Source of the DNA: JANPPS01 sp965246925
GTDB taxonomy: Bacteria > Pseudomonadota > Alphaproteobacteria > Acetobacterales > Acetobacteraceae
Direction: 5' to 3'
Length of the DNA: 64,000 bases
Assembly: GCA_965246925.1 (NCBI GenBank)
Contig: OZ251994.1
Coordinates: 3,782,001-3,846,000, forward strand
The notes below the pieces were generated by a model. It did no database searches, had not been told where the DNA came from, and worked only from the letters and a program-made list of their open reading frames with translations. The position numbers were made by a program, and so were the translations under genes. Position 1 is the first letter of the stretch, and every line of letters begins with the position of its first letter. Shown in pieces: positions 19,516 to 28,111 of this stretch.

Positions 19516-20523
19516 ATGGCCGAAGCGGAGGACGGCATGAGCGGCAACCCTGATACGATACGGCGCGGATTGATCCTGGGCGCGGCCGGCGCCCTCGCCG
19601 CCAGCACGGCGATGGCGCAAAGCAGCCCGCCGCCGGAAGGCGCGTCCGAGGGCAGCATCCAGCCCGGACGCGGCTCCGTCCTTCAGGGTAAGGTCGCGGT
19701 GGTCACCGGCGCCGCCCGCGGCATCGGCCGGGCCATCGCGGTCGAGATGGCGGCCAACGGCGCCGACATCGTGGCGCTCGACATCTGCGGCCCCGTCAGC
19801 CCGTCTTCGGACGCCAAGCCCGCGGACCGCGCCGATCTGGACGAGACGGCGCGCCGTATCCAGGCGTTCGGGCGCCGCTGCACGCCCGTGCAGGCCGACA
19901 TCCGCGACATCGGCCGCCTGCGTCAGGTCGCGGCCGACACGGTGCGGGACCATGGCAAGATCGACATCGTCGTCGCCAACGCCGCCATCCAATACTGGTC
20001 GCCGCTCCTGGACATGAAGGACAGTGACTGGCGGGACGTGATCGAGGTCAACGTGAACGGCACCGCCAACACCGTCCGCGCCTTCGCGCCGCCGATGGTG
20101 GAGCGCAAGTACGGCCGCTTCATCCTGCTATCCTCCATGCAGGGCAAGCACGGCACCCGCAACGCAAGTTCCTACTCCGCCTCGAAATGGGCCATTCTCG
20201 GTCTGATGAAGTCTGCCGCGCTCGAACTCGGCGAGCATCGCATCACCGTGAACGCGCTGATCCCCGGCCTCGTGGACACGCCGCTCACCCGCTACACCAA
20301 GCGCTTCCGTAACTCGATCGCCGAAAGCCAGCCGAACCCGCCCGACAACCCCACGGCCGAACAGGCCTGGGCCACCCGCGCCCCGCTCGAGGCGCTGAAG
20401 GCCGGCTGGCTGCAGCCCGAGGACATCTCTCCCGCCGCCGTCTTCCTAGCCTCGGACGCCGCCGCGATGGTCACCGGGGCGGAATACGAGGTTACCGGCG
20501 GGGACAGCGCCAAGGACATCTAG
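19516..20523 (+). CDS. Short-chain dehydrogenase/reductase with Tat-like leader
   Basis: This 335-residue SDR has the nucleotide-binding GKVAVVTGAARGIGRAIAVEM, the catalytic YSASK in NASSYSASKWAILGLMKSAALELG, and a typical C-terminus ending near SDAAAMVTGAEYEVTGGDS. An N-terminal extension, DTIRRGLILGAAGALAASTAMAQ, looks like a twin-arginine signal, so the enzyme may be exported with its cofactor bound. ATG at 19516 has AGGAG 9 nt upstream; ATG at 19537 is a possible alternative. It is followed closely by a GH5-like gene and a Liv-type importer on the same strand, which hints at a sugar- or alcohol-oxidising module. Confidence 0.88.
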   Translation: MAEAEDGMSGNPDTIRRGLILGAAGALAASTAMAQSSPPPEGASEGSIQPGRGSVLQGKVAVVTGAARGIGRAIAVEMAANGADIVALDICGPVSPSSDAKPADRADLDETARRIQAFGRRCTPVQADIRDIGRLRQVAADTVRDHGKIDIVVANAAIQYWSPLLDMKDSDWRDVIEVNVNGTANTVRAFAPPMVERKYGRFILLSSMQGKHGTRNASSYSASKWAILGLMKSAALELGEHRITVNALIPGLVDTPLTRYTKRFRNSIAESQPNPPDNPTAEQAWATRAPLEALKAGWLQPEDISPAAVFLASDAAAMVTGAEYEVTGGDSAKDI

Positions 20524-20579
20524 TTTCTTGCCGCCCGCCCGGGGACCCGGCATCCTACCACTGAACAGGAGTGCCGCGC

Positions 20580-21935
20580 TTGCCTCTAGACTGGATCGGT
20601 CGCGCGCCGGGCGCCCCGTATTTCGTGACCGAATCCGGCGCCGCCTGGACCCCGATCGGGCAGAACGACGCCATCAGCTGGGTCGAATGGCGGGGCCTGC
20701 TGAACGGCGATCTGCCGGCCGTGCAGCGTCACATGGCGTGGCTCGCAGACCACGGCGTCACCTGCCTCCGCTTCATGCTGGAATACGCCCAGACCGGCCG
20801 TCATTTCTTCGAACAGCCCGCCGGCGTGTTCAACCCGGCCATGGTCGCCCTGTGGGATGACCTGTTCCGCTTGGCCGACCAGGCCGGCCTCCGCATCCTG
20901 CTCACGCCGATGGACACGTATTTCCAATGGGTGCGCTGGAAGTTGCACCCCTACAACACCGCCAATGGCGGCCCCTGCCCGTCCCGCACCCAGCTCATGG
21001 TGCATCCGGAGGTGCGCGCCTTGATCAAGGCGCGCCTCGAGTTCGCCACCAGCCGCTGGGGCGGGAGCGGCACCTTGTTCGCCTGGGACCTCTGGAACGA
21101 GATGCACCCGGCGCAGGGCGAAGACCGTCCGGATTGCTTCGACGACTACATTCGTGACGTCGGCCCCTGGCTGCGCGCGCTCGAAACGCGGCTGCACGGC
21201 CGCCCGCACCTGCAGACCGTCAGCGTCTTCGGGCCCGAGCTGCATTGGAAACCCCGCCTGAACGAGCCCATATTCCGCCACCCCGCGCTCGATTTCGCCA
21301 ACAATCATTTCTATGAGGAGGGCACGATCGATCACCCGGCCGACACTATCGCGCCGGCGCTGGCCTTCCGCCGGCTGATGCGGGAGGCCATGACCGAAAT
21401 CACCGACGGCCGCCCGTTCTTAGATAGCGAGCACGGGCCCATCCACACCTTCAAAGATCATCGCAAGACCCTGCCGCAAGCCTTTGACGATGCATGTTTC
21501 CGGCACTGCCAGTGGGCGCATCTCGCCTGCGGCGGCGCGGGCGGGGGCATGCGCTGGCCGAATCGCAACCCGCACCGGCTGACGCGCGGCATGCGCCGGG
21601 CCCAGCGCGCCCTGGCCGGCTTCCTCCCGCTGATCGACTGGACGCGCTTCCAGCGCCGCATGCTGGACCTCGAGGCAGACGACCCCGGAATCGCCTGCTT
21701 CGCCTGCGGTGACGCGCACCAGGCCGTGCTCTGGCTGTTGCGCACCGCGCCGGGCGAAGGCCCGGTCACCCTGACCGTGCCCGGCCTCGCGGCGGGCCAG
21801 TACGAGGCCGTCTTGTGGAACACCACCGCCGGACGGACCGAGGGCAGGCTGACCTTCACCGCCAACCATCCGCTCACGCTGCGAGGCGTCGCCACCAATC
21901 TCGCGATCGCCATTGCCCGCCTGCCCGGCGTGTGA
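20580..21935 (+). CDS. Glycoside hydrolase of clan A (GH5-like)
   Basis: The 451-residue protein shows a (beta/alpha)8 hydrolase pattern. WDLWNEMHP carries the probable acid/base glutamate and RPFLDSEHGPIH the probable nucleophile glutamate. Other aromatic-rich segments such as MDTYFQWVRWKLHPYN could line the sugar site. A small beta domain follows (about 370-451). No signal peptide is seen. A TTG at 20580 has AGGAG 8 nt upstream and is preferred to the GTG at 20571, which overlaps that site. The substrate could be a mannoside, glucoside or sugar conjugate; the sequence does not decide. Confidence 0.75.
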   Translation: MPLDWIGRAPGAPYFVTESGAAWTPIGQNDAISWVEWRGLLNGDLPAVQRHMAWLADHGVTCLRFMLEYAQTGRHFFEQPAGVFNPAMVALWDDLFRLADQAGLRILLTPMDTYFQWVRWKLHPYNTANGGPCPSRTQLMVHPEVRALIKARLEFATSRWGGSGTLFAWDLWNEMHPAQGEDRPDCFDDYIRDVGPWLRALETRLHGRPHLQTVSVFGPELHWKPRLNEPIFRHPALDFANNHFYEEGTIDHPADTIAPALAFRRLMREAMTEITDGRPFLDSEHGPIHTFKDHRKTLPQAFDDACFRHCQWAHLACGGAGGGMRWPNRNPHRLTRGMRRAQRALAGFLPLIDWTRFQRRMLDLEADDPGIACFACGDAHQAVLWLLRTAPGEGPVTLTVPGLAAGQYEAVLWNTTAGRTEGRLTFTANHPLTLRGVATNLAIAIARLPGV

Positions 21936-21980
21936 TCGAATATACCCAACGCGGCATAGCCCGCCTTGAGGAGACGATCC

Positions 21981-23111
21981 ATGCTTACCATGACCCGGCG
22001 CACCCTCGCGCTCACCACCGCCGCCCTCGCCATGCCGCACGTCGCGCGCGCCGCCGACACCATCAAGATCGGCATGACCTCCCCTACCACCGGGGCGGCC
22101 GCCGAGAGCGGTAAGTTCGCCCGGCAGGGCGCGCAGATGGCGCTGGACGCCGTGAACGAAAAGGGCGTGCTGGGCCGTAAACTGGAATTGGTGGTCGAGG
22201 ACGATCAGACCACCAACCCCGGCTCCGTCTTGGCCTTCAGCCGGCTGTCTTCCAACCCGGACATCGTGGCCTTCATCGGCTCCGTCCGGTCCACCCAGGT
22301 GCAGGCGATGGCGCCCGACGTGCTGAAGGCCGGGCGCCCCATGATGTTCGGCGGCACCGACCCCACGCTCACCCAGCAGGGCAACAAATGGCTGTTCCGC
22401 TGCCGCCCGAACGACAGCTACTCCGCCAAAGTCATCGCGCAGTTCGGCCAGGAAGAGCTGAAGAAGGAGAAATGGGCGGTGGTGAACTCCACCGACGCCT
22501 TCGGCAGCAACGGCGCCAAGGCGCTGGAGGCCGCCCTGAAGGCGCGCGGCATCACGCCGGTGCTGATGCAGGGCTATACCAACAACGCCACCGACTATAC
22601 GGCCGTCGTGCTGGCCGTGAAGTCGTCCGGCGCCGATATCGTCGCCAGCTACATGACGTTCGAGGGTGACCTCGGCATCTTCGCTCGGCAGCTGCGTCAA
22701 CTGGGCGTGCGCATCCCCTGGGTCGGCTCTCCCAGCATCGTCAACACCACCGCGCTGAACCTTGCCGGCCCGGCGCTGTTCGGCACCTACGGCGTGGCCG
22801 ACTACGCCTTGGACGCGACCCCGGCCAGCAAGGCGTTCGGCGAAGCCTACGAAGCCCGCTTCAAATCCAAGCCCGACAACCAAAGCAGCTGGCCGTTCGA
22901 CGCCGTGAACCTGCTCGCCCGCGCCCTCACCGACGCCGGCAGCACCGACCCCGAGAAACTCCGCACCGCGCTCGCCGCCATCCGCGGCTTCGAGGGCGCC
23001 GAGGGCCAATACAACTATGACGCCAACGGCGACGGCCTCCGCGGATACAACGTCGTCCGCAACGAAAGCGGCAAGATTGTCTTCGACCGCCGGATCGAGG
23101 TCAAGGAGTGA
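21981..23111 (+). CDS. Liv-type ABC importer, periplasmic substrate-binding protein
   Basis: The 376-residue protein has an export signal (MTRRTLALTTAALAMPHVARA; a weak Tat-like RR is present) followed by the type I periplasmic fold: ADTIKIGMTSPTTGAAAESGKFARQGAQMALDAVNEKGVLG and a hinge-region GYTNNATDYTAVVLAVKSSGADIV. Such proteins bind branched-chain amino acids, amides or aromatic acids. ATG at 21981 follows TTGAGGAG at 21966. It is the first gene of a full importer set with livH, a livM-livG fusion and livF. The upstream GH5-like and SDR genes may give clues to the ligand, but this is speculation. Confidence 0.9.
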   Translation: MLTMTRRTLALTTAALAMPHVARAADTIKIGMTSPTTGAAAESGKFARQGAQMALDAVNEKGVLGRKLELVVEDDQTTNPGSVLAFSRLSSNPDIVAFIGSVRSTQVQAMAPDVLKAGRPMMFGGTDPTLTQQGNKWLFRCRPNDSYSAKVIAQFGQEELKKEKWAVVNSTDAFGSNGAKALEAALKARGITPVLMQGYTNNATDYTAVVLAVKSSGADIVASYMTFEGDLGIFARQLRQLGVRIPWVGSPSIVNTTALNLAGPALFGTYGVADYALDATPASKAFGEAYEARFKSKPDNQSSWPFDAVNLLARALTDAGSTDPEKLRTALAAIRGFEGAEGQYNYDANGDGLRGYNVVRNESGKIVFDRRIEVKE

Positions 23112-23130
23112 CCCCGAATGGGTAGAGGAT

Positions 23131-23176
23131 CTTCCTTCCCCCTCTCCCTCCGGGAGTGTGCCGGAATGAGGAAGGC
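23131..23176. repeat. GC-rich palindrome (copy 3)
   Basis: CTTCCTTCCCCCTCTCCCTCCGGGAG is followed by an imperfect right arm that includes GAATGAGGAAG. It begins 20 nt after the binding-protein stop and may act as an mRNA-stabilising or attenuating stem between that gene and the permease genes. Confidence 0.7.
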
Positions 23177-23204
23177 AAGCGGGGCCAGCGATGCGTGCGT
23201 GTGC

Positions 23205-23250
23205 GGCTCCCCCAACCCCAGCCCTTTCCCGGGGGGAGAGGGAGAAGAGA
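23205..23250. repeat. GC-rich palindrome abutting the livH start (copy 4)
   Basis: GGCTCCCCCAACCCCAGCCC and CCTTTCCC on the left face GGGGGGAGAGGGAGAAGAG on the right. The purine-rich right arm ends 5 nt before the GTG start of livH and appears to serve as its ribosome-binding region. Confidence 0.65.
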
Positions 23251-23254
23251 AGCC

Positions 23255-24130
23255 GTGGACCTAATCCCACAACTCCTTTTCACCGGCCTCGGCATCGGCG
23301 CCATCTACGCCCTGGTCGCACTCGGCTTCGTCCTCCTCATCAGAGCCGCCAGCGTCGTGAACTTCGCCCAGGGCGAGTTCTCCATGCTCGGCGCCTATCT
23401 CATGGTCGTGCTGGCCGGCGATCTCGGCGTGCCCTACCTAATCGCCCTCCCCGCCGCGGTCATCCTCATGGCCGGCTTCGGCGTGCTGTTCGCCGGCGCC
23501 ACTTACTGGCCGCTCCGCCATCGCGGTCAGCTGCCGGTCATCATCAGCACGATCGGTGCCAGCATCTTCCTCAGCAACTTCGTGCTCAGCACCTACGGCC
23601 CCAGCCCGCAAGTCCTCCCCAACCTGTTCGACAGCCCGGGCTTCGAGCTGGGCGGCGTCTTCATGGACAGCCAGTATTTGTCCATCATCGTCGCCGCCAC
23701 CATCATGGTCGTCCTGCAATACCTGATCTTCGAGAAGACCTTGCTCGGCAAGAAGCTCCAGGCCACCAGTCAAGACAAGGAAATGGCGAGCCTGCTCGGC
23801 ATCCCCGTCGCCACCATGATCCTCATCACCTTCGCCTATAGCTCCGCGCTCGGCGGATTGGCCGGTATCCTCGTGGCCCCCGTGCTGTTCGTCTCCGTCG
23901 GCATGGGCGCGCTGATTTCGCTCAAGGCGTTCGCCGCCAACATCATCGGCGGTTTCGGCAGCATTCCCGGTAGCATCTTGGGCGGCCTCGCCCTCGGCGT
24001 GGTCGAGACGTTCGGCGCCGCCTTCATCTCCGTCCCCTACAAGGACGCCATCGCCTTCGGCCTTTTGCTGCTGTTCCTGCTGCTGCGCCCCCAGGGCCTG
24101 TTCGGCGAAAAGATCGCGGAAAAGGCATGA
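23255..24130 (+). CDS. livH: Liv-type ABC importer, LivH-like permease
   Basis: The 291-residue integral membrane protein begins VDLIPQLLFTGLGIGAIYALVALGFVLLIRAASVVNFAQGEFSMLGAYL. The VNFAQGEFxMLGAY segment is the LivH hallmark. About eight hydrophobic helices are visible. The frame extends upstream to 23156, but that part translates palindromic repeats, so GTG at 23255 is chosen with the purine-rich repeat arm as Shine-Dalgarno region. The stop overlaps the next gene by 4 nt (ATGA). It forms the membrane channel together with the LivM part of the next protein. Confidence 0.9.
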   Translation: MDLIPQLLFTGLGIGAIYALVALGFVLLIRAASVVNFAQGEFSMLGAYLMVVLAGDLGVPYLIALPAAVILMAGFGVLFAGATYWPLRHRGQLPVIISTIGASIFLSNFVLSTYGPSPQVLPNLFDSPGFELGGVFMDSQYLSIIVAATIMVVLQYLIFEKTLLGKKLQATSQDKEMASLLGIPVATMILITFAYSSALGGLAGILVAPVLFVSVGMGALISLKAFAANIIGGFGSIPGSILGGLALGVVETFGAAFISVPYKDAIAFGLLLLFLLLRPQGLFGEKIAEKA

Positions 24131-25848
24131 CGGGCGTCCCCACCCTCGCCGCCGCCATCGTCGCCGTCATCGGCCTCTGCTTCCTTGCACCCGGTGACGG
24201 CTACACGCTGAACATCCTCATGCAGGCCGCCACCTACGCCGTGGCCGTCGCCGGGATCGTGGTCGTGCTAGGCTATTGCGGGCAGATCTCCCTGGCCCAG
24301 GCCGCCTTCTTCGGCATCGGCGCCTACGGCACCGCCCTCGGCACCACCGTCTATGGCCTGCCCTTCGCCGTGGCCACCCTGGCCGGCATGGCCATCGCCA
24401 CCGTGTTCGGCCTGCTGCTGGGCGTCGCCAGCCTCCGCCTTGGCGGCCACTATTTGGCCATGGTCACCATCAGCTTCCAGCAAATCCTGACGCTCGTGCT
24501 AAACAACTGGATCGGCCTCACCCACGGCCCGGACGGCGTGCGGGACGTGCCCCGCCCGGCGCTGCTCACCACCGGCAGCCGCTATCTGGCGCTGTGCCTC
24601 GTGTGCCTGGTGGTGGTCACCTGGGCCATCTGGCGCCTGAAACACGCCCGCCTCGGCCGCGCCATGCAGGCCGTGCGGGACAACGAGATCGCGGCCAGCA
24701 CCTGCGGCATCGATACGCTGCGCACCAAAGTCCTGGCGTTCGGCCTGTCCGCGCTACTCGGCGGCCTCGGCGGCGGCCTGTTCGCCGGCGCGTTCGGCTA
24801 CATCAGCCCGGACCAGTTCACCTTCGGCGAGAGCATCGTGCTCCTCACCATGGCGCTGCTGGGCGGCGTGCAATCCCCCTTCGGCGCCCTGCTCGGCACC
24901 GGCCTGCTGGTCGTGCTGCCGGAATGGCTGCGCTTCCTGAAACAAGTCTATCTCGCCGTATACGGCGCGGCCGTGATCCTCATCATGGTATTCCTGCCCG
25001 ACGGCCTCTGGGGCCTCGTCACGCCGCGCCTCCGCCGGGCCGCCGCCCCCACCGGCCCGGTCCCGCCCCTCCCCTTGCTCCAGCAAACCGGCTTGCCCAG
25101 CATGGCCGAGGCGCTGCGGATCGAGGGCCTAGCCAAGCATTTCGGCGGCCTCAAGGCGCTGGACGGCGTCGACATCGTCGTGCGCCAGGGCACGGTGCAC
25201 GCGCTGATCGGGCCCAACGGCTCGGGCAAGAGCACCTTCATCAACGTCACCACCGGCCTCTATCGCCCCACCGCCGGGCGCATCACCCTGGCCGGGCAGG
25301 ACGTCACCGGCACCGCGCCGCATGAGCGCAACCGCGCCGGCCTCGCCCGCACCTACCAGAACATCCGCGTCTTCCGCGGCCTCACCGTGCTCGATAACGT
25401 CATGATCGGCGCCGAGCGGCCCGGCAACGACATCGCGCATCAGCCGGCGCAGGTCGTGGACCGCGCCCTGGCCGCGCTCGACTTCGTGGGCCTCCGCGCC
25501 GACGCCAACCGCCTCGTCGGCAGCCTATCCTACGGCCACCAGCGCTACGTCGAGATCGCCCGCGCCCTCGCCGGCAGCCCGTCGGTCGTGCTGCTGGACG
25601 AGCCCGCGGCCGGCCTCAACCTCACGGAGAAGCAGGAACTCGGCGGCCTGCTCCGCCGCTTGAAGGGCCACGGCCTCACCATCCTGATCGTCGATCATGA
25701 CATGAACCTGGTGGAGCAAGTGGCCGACCACATCACCGTGCTCAACTTCGGCCGCCGCATCGCCGACGGCAGCCCCCGCGACGTGCTGTCCCGCCCCGAC
25801 GTCATCGCCGCCTATCTAGGGGAGCCCCGGCGTGACGAAGCTGCTTGA
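24127..25848 (+). CDS. Liv-type ABC importer, fused LivM permease and LivG ATPase
   Basis: The 573-residue protein joins two subunits that are usually separate. Residues 1-310 are the LivM-like permease, with GYCGQISLAQAAFFGIGAYGTAL and a string of membrane helices. Residues 325-573 are a LivG-like ATPase with Walker A GPNGSGKSTF, signature LSYGHQRYVEIARAL and Walker B VVLLDEPAAGLN. The linker is a proline-rich stretch (PTGPVPPLPLLQQTG). Fusions of this kind are known in the family. The gene overlaps livH by 4 nt and livF by 17 nt. Confidence 0.92.
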   Translation: MTGVPTLAAAIVAVIGLCFLAPGDGYTLNILMQAATYAVAVAGIVVVLGYCGQISLAQAAFFGIGAYGTALGTTVYGLPFAVATLAGMAIATVFGLLLGVASLRLGGHYLAMVTISFQQILTLVLNNWIGLTHGPDGVRDVPRPALLTTGSRYLALCLVCLVVVTWAIWRLKHARLGRAMQAVRDNEIAASTCGIDTLRTKVLAFGLSALLGGLGGGLFAGAFGYISPDQFTFGESIVLLTMALLGGVQSPFGALLGTGLLVVLPEWLRFLKQVYLAVYGAAVILIMVFLPDGLWGLVTPRLRRAAAPTGPVPPLPLLQQTGLPSMAEALRIEGLAKHFGGLKALDGVDIVVRQGTVHALIGPNGSGKSTFINVTTGLYRPTAGRITLAGQDVTGTAPHERNRAGLARTYQNIRVFRGLTVLDNVMIGAERPGNDIAHQPAQVVDRALAALDFVGLRADANRLVGSLSYGHQRYVEIARALAGSPSVVLLDEPAAGLNLTEKQELGGLLRRLKGHGLTILIVDHDMNLVEQVADHITVLNFGRRIADGSPRDVLSRPDVIAAYLGEPRRDEAA

Positions 25849-26569
25849 ACTCACTGGCCTCATTGCCCGCTACGCCGCCGCGGACGTGCTGAAGGGCCTC
25901 ACGCTCGAGGTGGACGAGGGTGAGATCGTGGCCCTGCTGGGCGCCAACGGCGCCGGTAAGAGCACGACGCTTCGCGCTATTTCCGGCCTGGTGCCCAACG
26001 TCACGGGCCGGCTCATGTTCGGCGGCCAGTCGCTGATCGGCCTGAAGCCCGAGGCCATCGTCCGCCTCGGCATCGCCCACGTGCCGGAGGGCCGCCGCGT
26101 GTTCCCTGGCCTCACGGTCCGCGAGAACATCCTGCTGGGCGGCAGCAACCGCCGCGGCGTCGCCCGGCGCGAGCTGGAGCGGGAGGCGGACGAGATGCTG
26201 GCCTTCTTCCCCGTGCTGGGCCCGCTGGAACACGCCCTCGGCTGGACACTCAGCGGCGGCCAGCTCCAGATGGTCGCCGTCGCCCGCGGCATGATGGCCC
26301 ACCCCAGGCTGCTGCTGCTGGACGAACCCTCGCTCGGCCTGGCGCCCCTGGTCGTGCAGCAAGTCTTCCGCATCATCACCGAAATCCGCCGCCGCGGCAC
26401 CACGGTCCTGTTGGTGGAACAGAACGCCCACATGGCCCTCAGCGTCGCCGACCGCGGCTACGTCCTGGAAACCGGCACCCTCCTGGTCTCCGGCCCCCCC
26501 GCCGACCTCTGGAGCAACCCCGACGTCCGCGCCGCCTACCTCGGCGGCAAAACCGCCGCCGTGCCGTAA
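25832..26569 (+). CDS. livF: Liv-type ABC importer, LivF-like ATPase
   Basis: The 245-residue ATPase has Walker A GANGAGKSTTLRAISGL, the LivF-typical IAHVPEGRRVFPGLTVRENILLGG, signature LSGGQLQMVAVARG and Walker B LLLLDEPSLGLAP. It starts with GTG at 25832 inside the end of the livM-livG gene, preceded by GGGGAG. This completes a five-component importer encoded by four genes. Convergent toxin-antitoxin genes follow after a 35-nt gap that has no evident terminator. Confidence 0.93.
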   Translation: MTKLLELTGLIARYAAADVLKGLTLEVDEGEIVALLGANGAGKSTTLRAISGLVPNVTGRLMFGGQSLIGLKPEAIVRLGIAHVPEGRRVFPGLTVRENILLGGSNRRGVARRELEREADEMLAFFPVLGPLEHALGWTLSGGQLQMVAVARGMMAHPRLLLLDEPSLGLAPLVVQQVFRIITEIRRRGTTVLLVEQNAHMALSVADRGYVLETGTLLVSGPPADLWSNPDVRAAYLGGKTAAVP

Positions 26570-26604
26570 CATGAGCTTCAAGCCTGCCCTACAAACACCG
26601 CGCC

Positions 26605-26994
26605 CTACAGACACATGATATTTGCGCGAACGAAAGCGGCAAACTCCTTCGCGCTAAGCTGCCCGGCGGCAAGCGCAATAACCGCCTGGGCGGCTTCCTC
26701 CTCAAGGGCCGTAAACCGTAAGCCGTTCAGCTCCAGGAATAGCACGCCAACAACGAAGCCCGTTCGCTTATTCCCGTCCACAAAGGGATGGTTCTGAACG
26801 ATCGCAGCCGTATAGATCGCCGCGAGCTGAACGATGTCAGCCGTCTCATCATAGGCAAAGTTCTGCTGTGGCCGCGCCAGAGCGGAGCGAAGCAGCCCGT
26901 GGTCCCTCAGACCATTTCCGCCGCCATGCAGGATCAGCAGCCGCTCATGGATTGCCAGCGCGAGCCGCTCATCGACCCAAGACGGCTCGCGCAT
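26605..26994 (-). CDS. doc: Doc-type Fic-fold toxin
   Basis: Doc toxins phosphorylate elongation factor Tu and so stop translation. The 129-residue protein has the Fic core NHPFVDGNKRTGF at residues 68-80; the catalytic histidine is residue 69. DHGLLRSALARPQQNFAY and the C-terminal helices are family-typical. The gene lies 8 nt downstream of an AbrB-fold gene that is the likely antitoxin. Confidence 0.92.
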   Translation of the reverse strand: MREPSWVDERLALAIHERLLILHGGGNGLRDHGLLRSALARPQQNFAYDETADIVQLAAIYTAAIVQNHPFVDGNKRTGFVVGVLFLELNGLRFTALEEEAAQAVIALAAGQLSAKEFAAFVRANIMCL

Positions 26995-27002
26995 GCAAGC
27001 AG

Positions 27003-27230
27003 CTATTGAGCTAGAACGTGCAGCGTACTCCGGTAACGGCCGATAATTTCCTCAGCTCTCGACATCTTGGCCGAGAACTCCGGATCAATTGATTCCAGCG
27101 TATAGCCACCGCCCGCCACTTCGGTCAAATGCACCGATGCCCCTTCCACCGTATTCAGCCGCGCAACAGCTTCTTTGGGCAGCACCACGCCAAGCGAGTT
27201 CCCAATCTTGCGAACCTTCAGCTCGATCAT
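27003..27230 (-). CDS. AbrB/MazE-fold antitoxin
   Basis: The 75-residue protein begins MIELKVRKIGNSLGVVLPKEAVARLNTVEGASVHLTEV, the swapped-hairpin AbrB/MazE DNA-binding fold. The C-terminal half (PEFSAKMSRAEEIIGRYRSTLHVLAQ) probably wraps the toxin. ATG at 27230 is chosen because the longer frame to 27431 has no family similarity and runs into a palindrome. It probably represses its own promoter; a GTTATAAC stretch about 25-35 bp upstream of the start could be the -10 region. The classical Phd fold of the P1 Phd-Doc pair is not present. Confidence 0.85.
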   Translation of the reverse strand: MIELKVRKIGNSLGVVLPKEAVARLNTVEGASVHLTEVAGGGYTLESIDPEFSAKMSRAEEIIGRYRSTLHVLAQ

Positions 27231-27452
27231 CTCGACCCACTCTGTTGCCACAGATGTTATAACGTTTGCCCGCGCAAATGCAAGCGGATGCGTTCGCCAA
27301 GCCCGGGCCCCTGTTCTTGTGTACCTTAGCAACCGCGATGTTAAAAAAATCCAGCGTCGTCCGAACCTCATCTCGCGGATAGTAAAGGCCGGCGCGATCG
27401 AGATCACGCTTGATCTGAGCCAGCCGTCCACGGCCGGAAGTAGCCCGTCAGC

Positions 27453-27505
27453 CCTGAGCTTGTCGAAGGACGGCGCCTGCCGTGCCGTCCTTCGACGAGC
27501 TCAGG
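27453..27505. repeat. Hairpin repeat with 22-bp arms
   Basis: CCTGAGCTTGTCGAAGGACGGC at 27453-27474 pairs with GCCGTCCTTCGACGAGCTCAGG at 27484-27505, with one mismatch and a 9-nt loop. This type of CCTGAGC-TGTCGAAGG palindrome is dispersed in many proteobacterial genomes. Just beyond it, near 27550-27575, is a fragment resembling the start of the MITE internal palindrome (GCGAGCCCTTCGGCGAAGCAATCCAGG). Confidence 0.8.
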
Positions 27506-27683
27506 ACCAGTTGATGGAGCTGGCCCTGTATCAACCACCATTGCGAGCCCTTCGGCGAAGCAATCCAGGGCAGCACGAGCGTCGGATACCCCTAATACGT
27601 TGAGGCCAAGCTAAGAACGCCAGGGGTAGACCCCGCTTTGGGCAAGAATGCCAGTACGATCGATAAGCAGCAGGGCCAAGAGA

Positions 27684-27995
27684 ATGATTGAAAATGTGTA
27701 CTTAAGCTCCCGTGAAGACTATCCGTATTTGAGGGAGTTCCTCGGCACGTGCTTTCTCCCGGGGCTGGCCGGAGAGTGGTCTGTGCCGGGCTCCGTCGCG
27801 GAGTTCAAGCGTTGGGCTCATCCCGCCGCGATCTTAGGTACACGCGCCGACGTCATGCGTTTCGCGCATGACCATGGAAACGACTCCGATAAAGCCTTCT
27901 CTGAATACTTGACACAATGGGTTGACCCTCGTGGGTTCGGTCAGACACCGATTGAATGGCTTACCGGAATAGAGGCTTTGTTAGCCGAAGATTGA
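27684..27995 (+). CDS. Small protein resembling Cdi-type immunity proteins
   Basis: The 103-residue protein starts MIENVYLSSREDYPYLREFLGTCFLPG and continues with EWSVPGSVAEFKRWA and KAFSEYLTQWVDPRGFGQTPIEWLTGIEALL. The YPYLREFLGxxF opening resembles one family of contact-dependent-inhibition immunity proteins. No CdiA-like toxin gene is near. ATG at 27684 has an AGGG stretch 8 nt upstream; ATG at 27648 is possible. The gene lies in a repeat-rich, mobile stretch and may be an orphan immunity gene acquired by transfer. The family call is tentative. Confidence 0.45.
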   Translation: MIENVYLSSREDYPYLREFLGTCFLPGLAGEWSVPGSVAEFKRWAHPAAILGTRADVMRFAHDHGNDSDKAFSEYLTQWVDPRGFGQTPIEWLTGIEALLAED

Positions 27996-28111
27996 GCTTG
28001 CCACCGGGCCGCCCGCCCTCGGGAGTAGGGCCACCAGCGAACCAACTCGATAACGCGACTGCGGCCGCGCATTTGGCTGCGTGATTACTCATTGAACTGC
28101 TTTACACCAGG

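Noticed and set aside
21420..23270. 616-residue minus-strand ORF antisense to the GH5-like and binding-protein genes
   Set aside because: Same shadow signature; contains translated repeat sequence and no recognisable domain.
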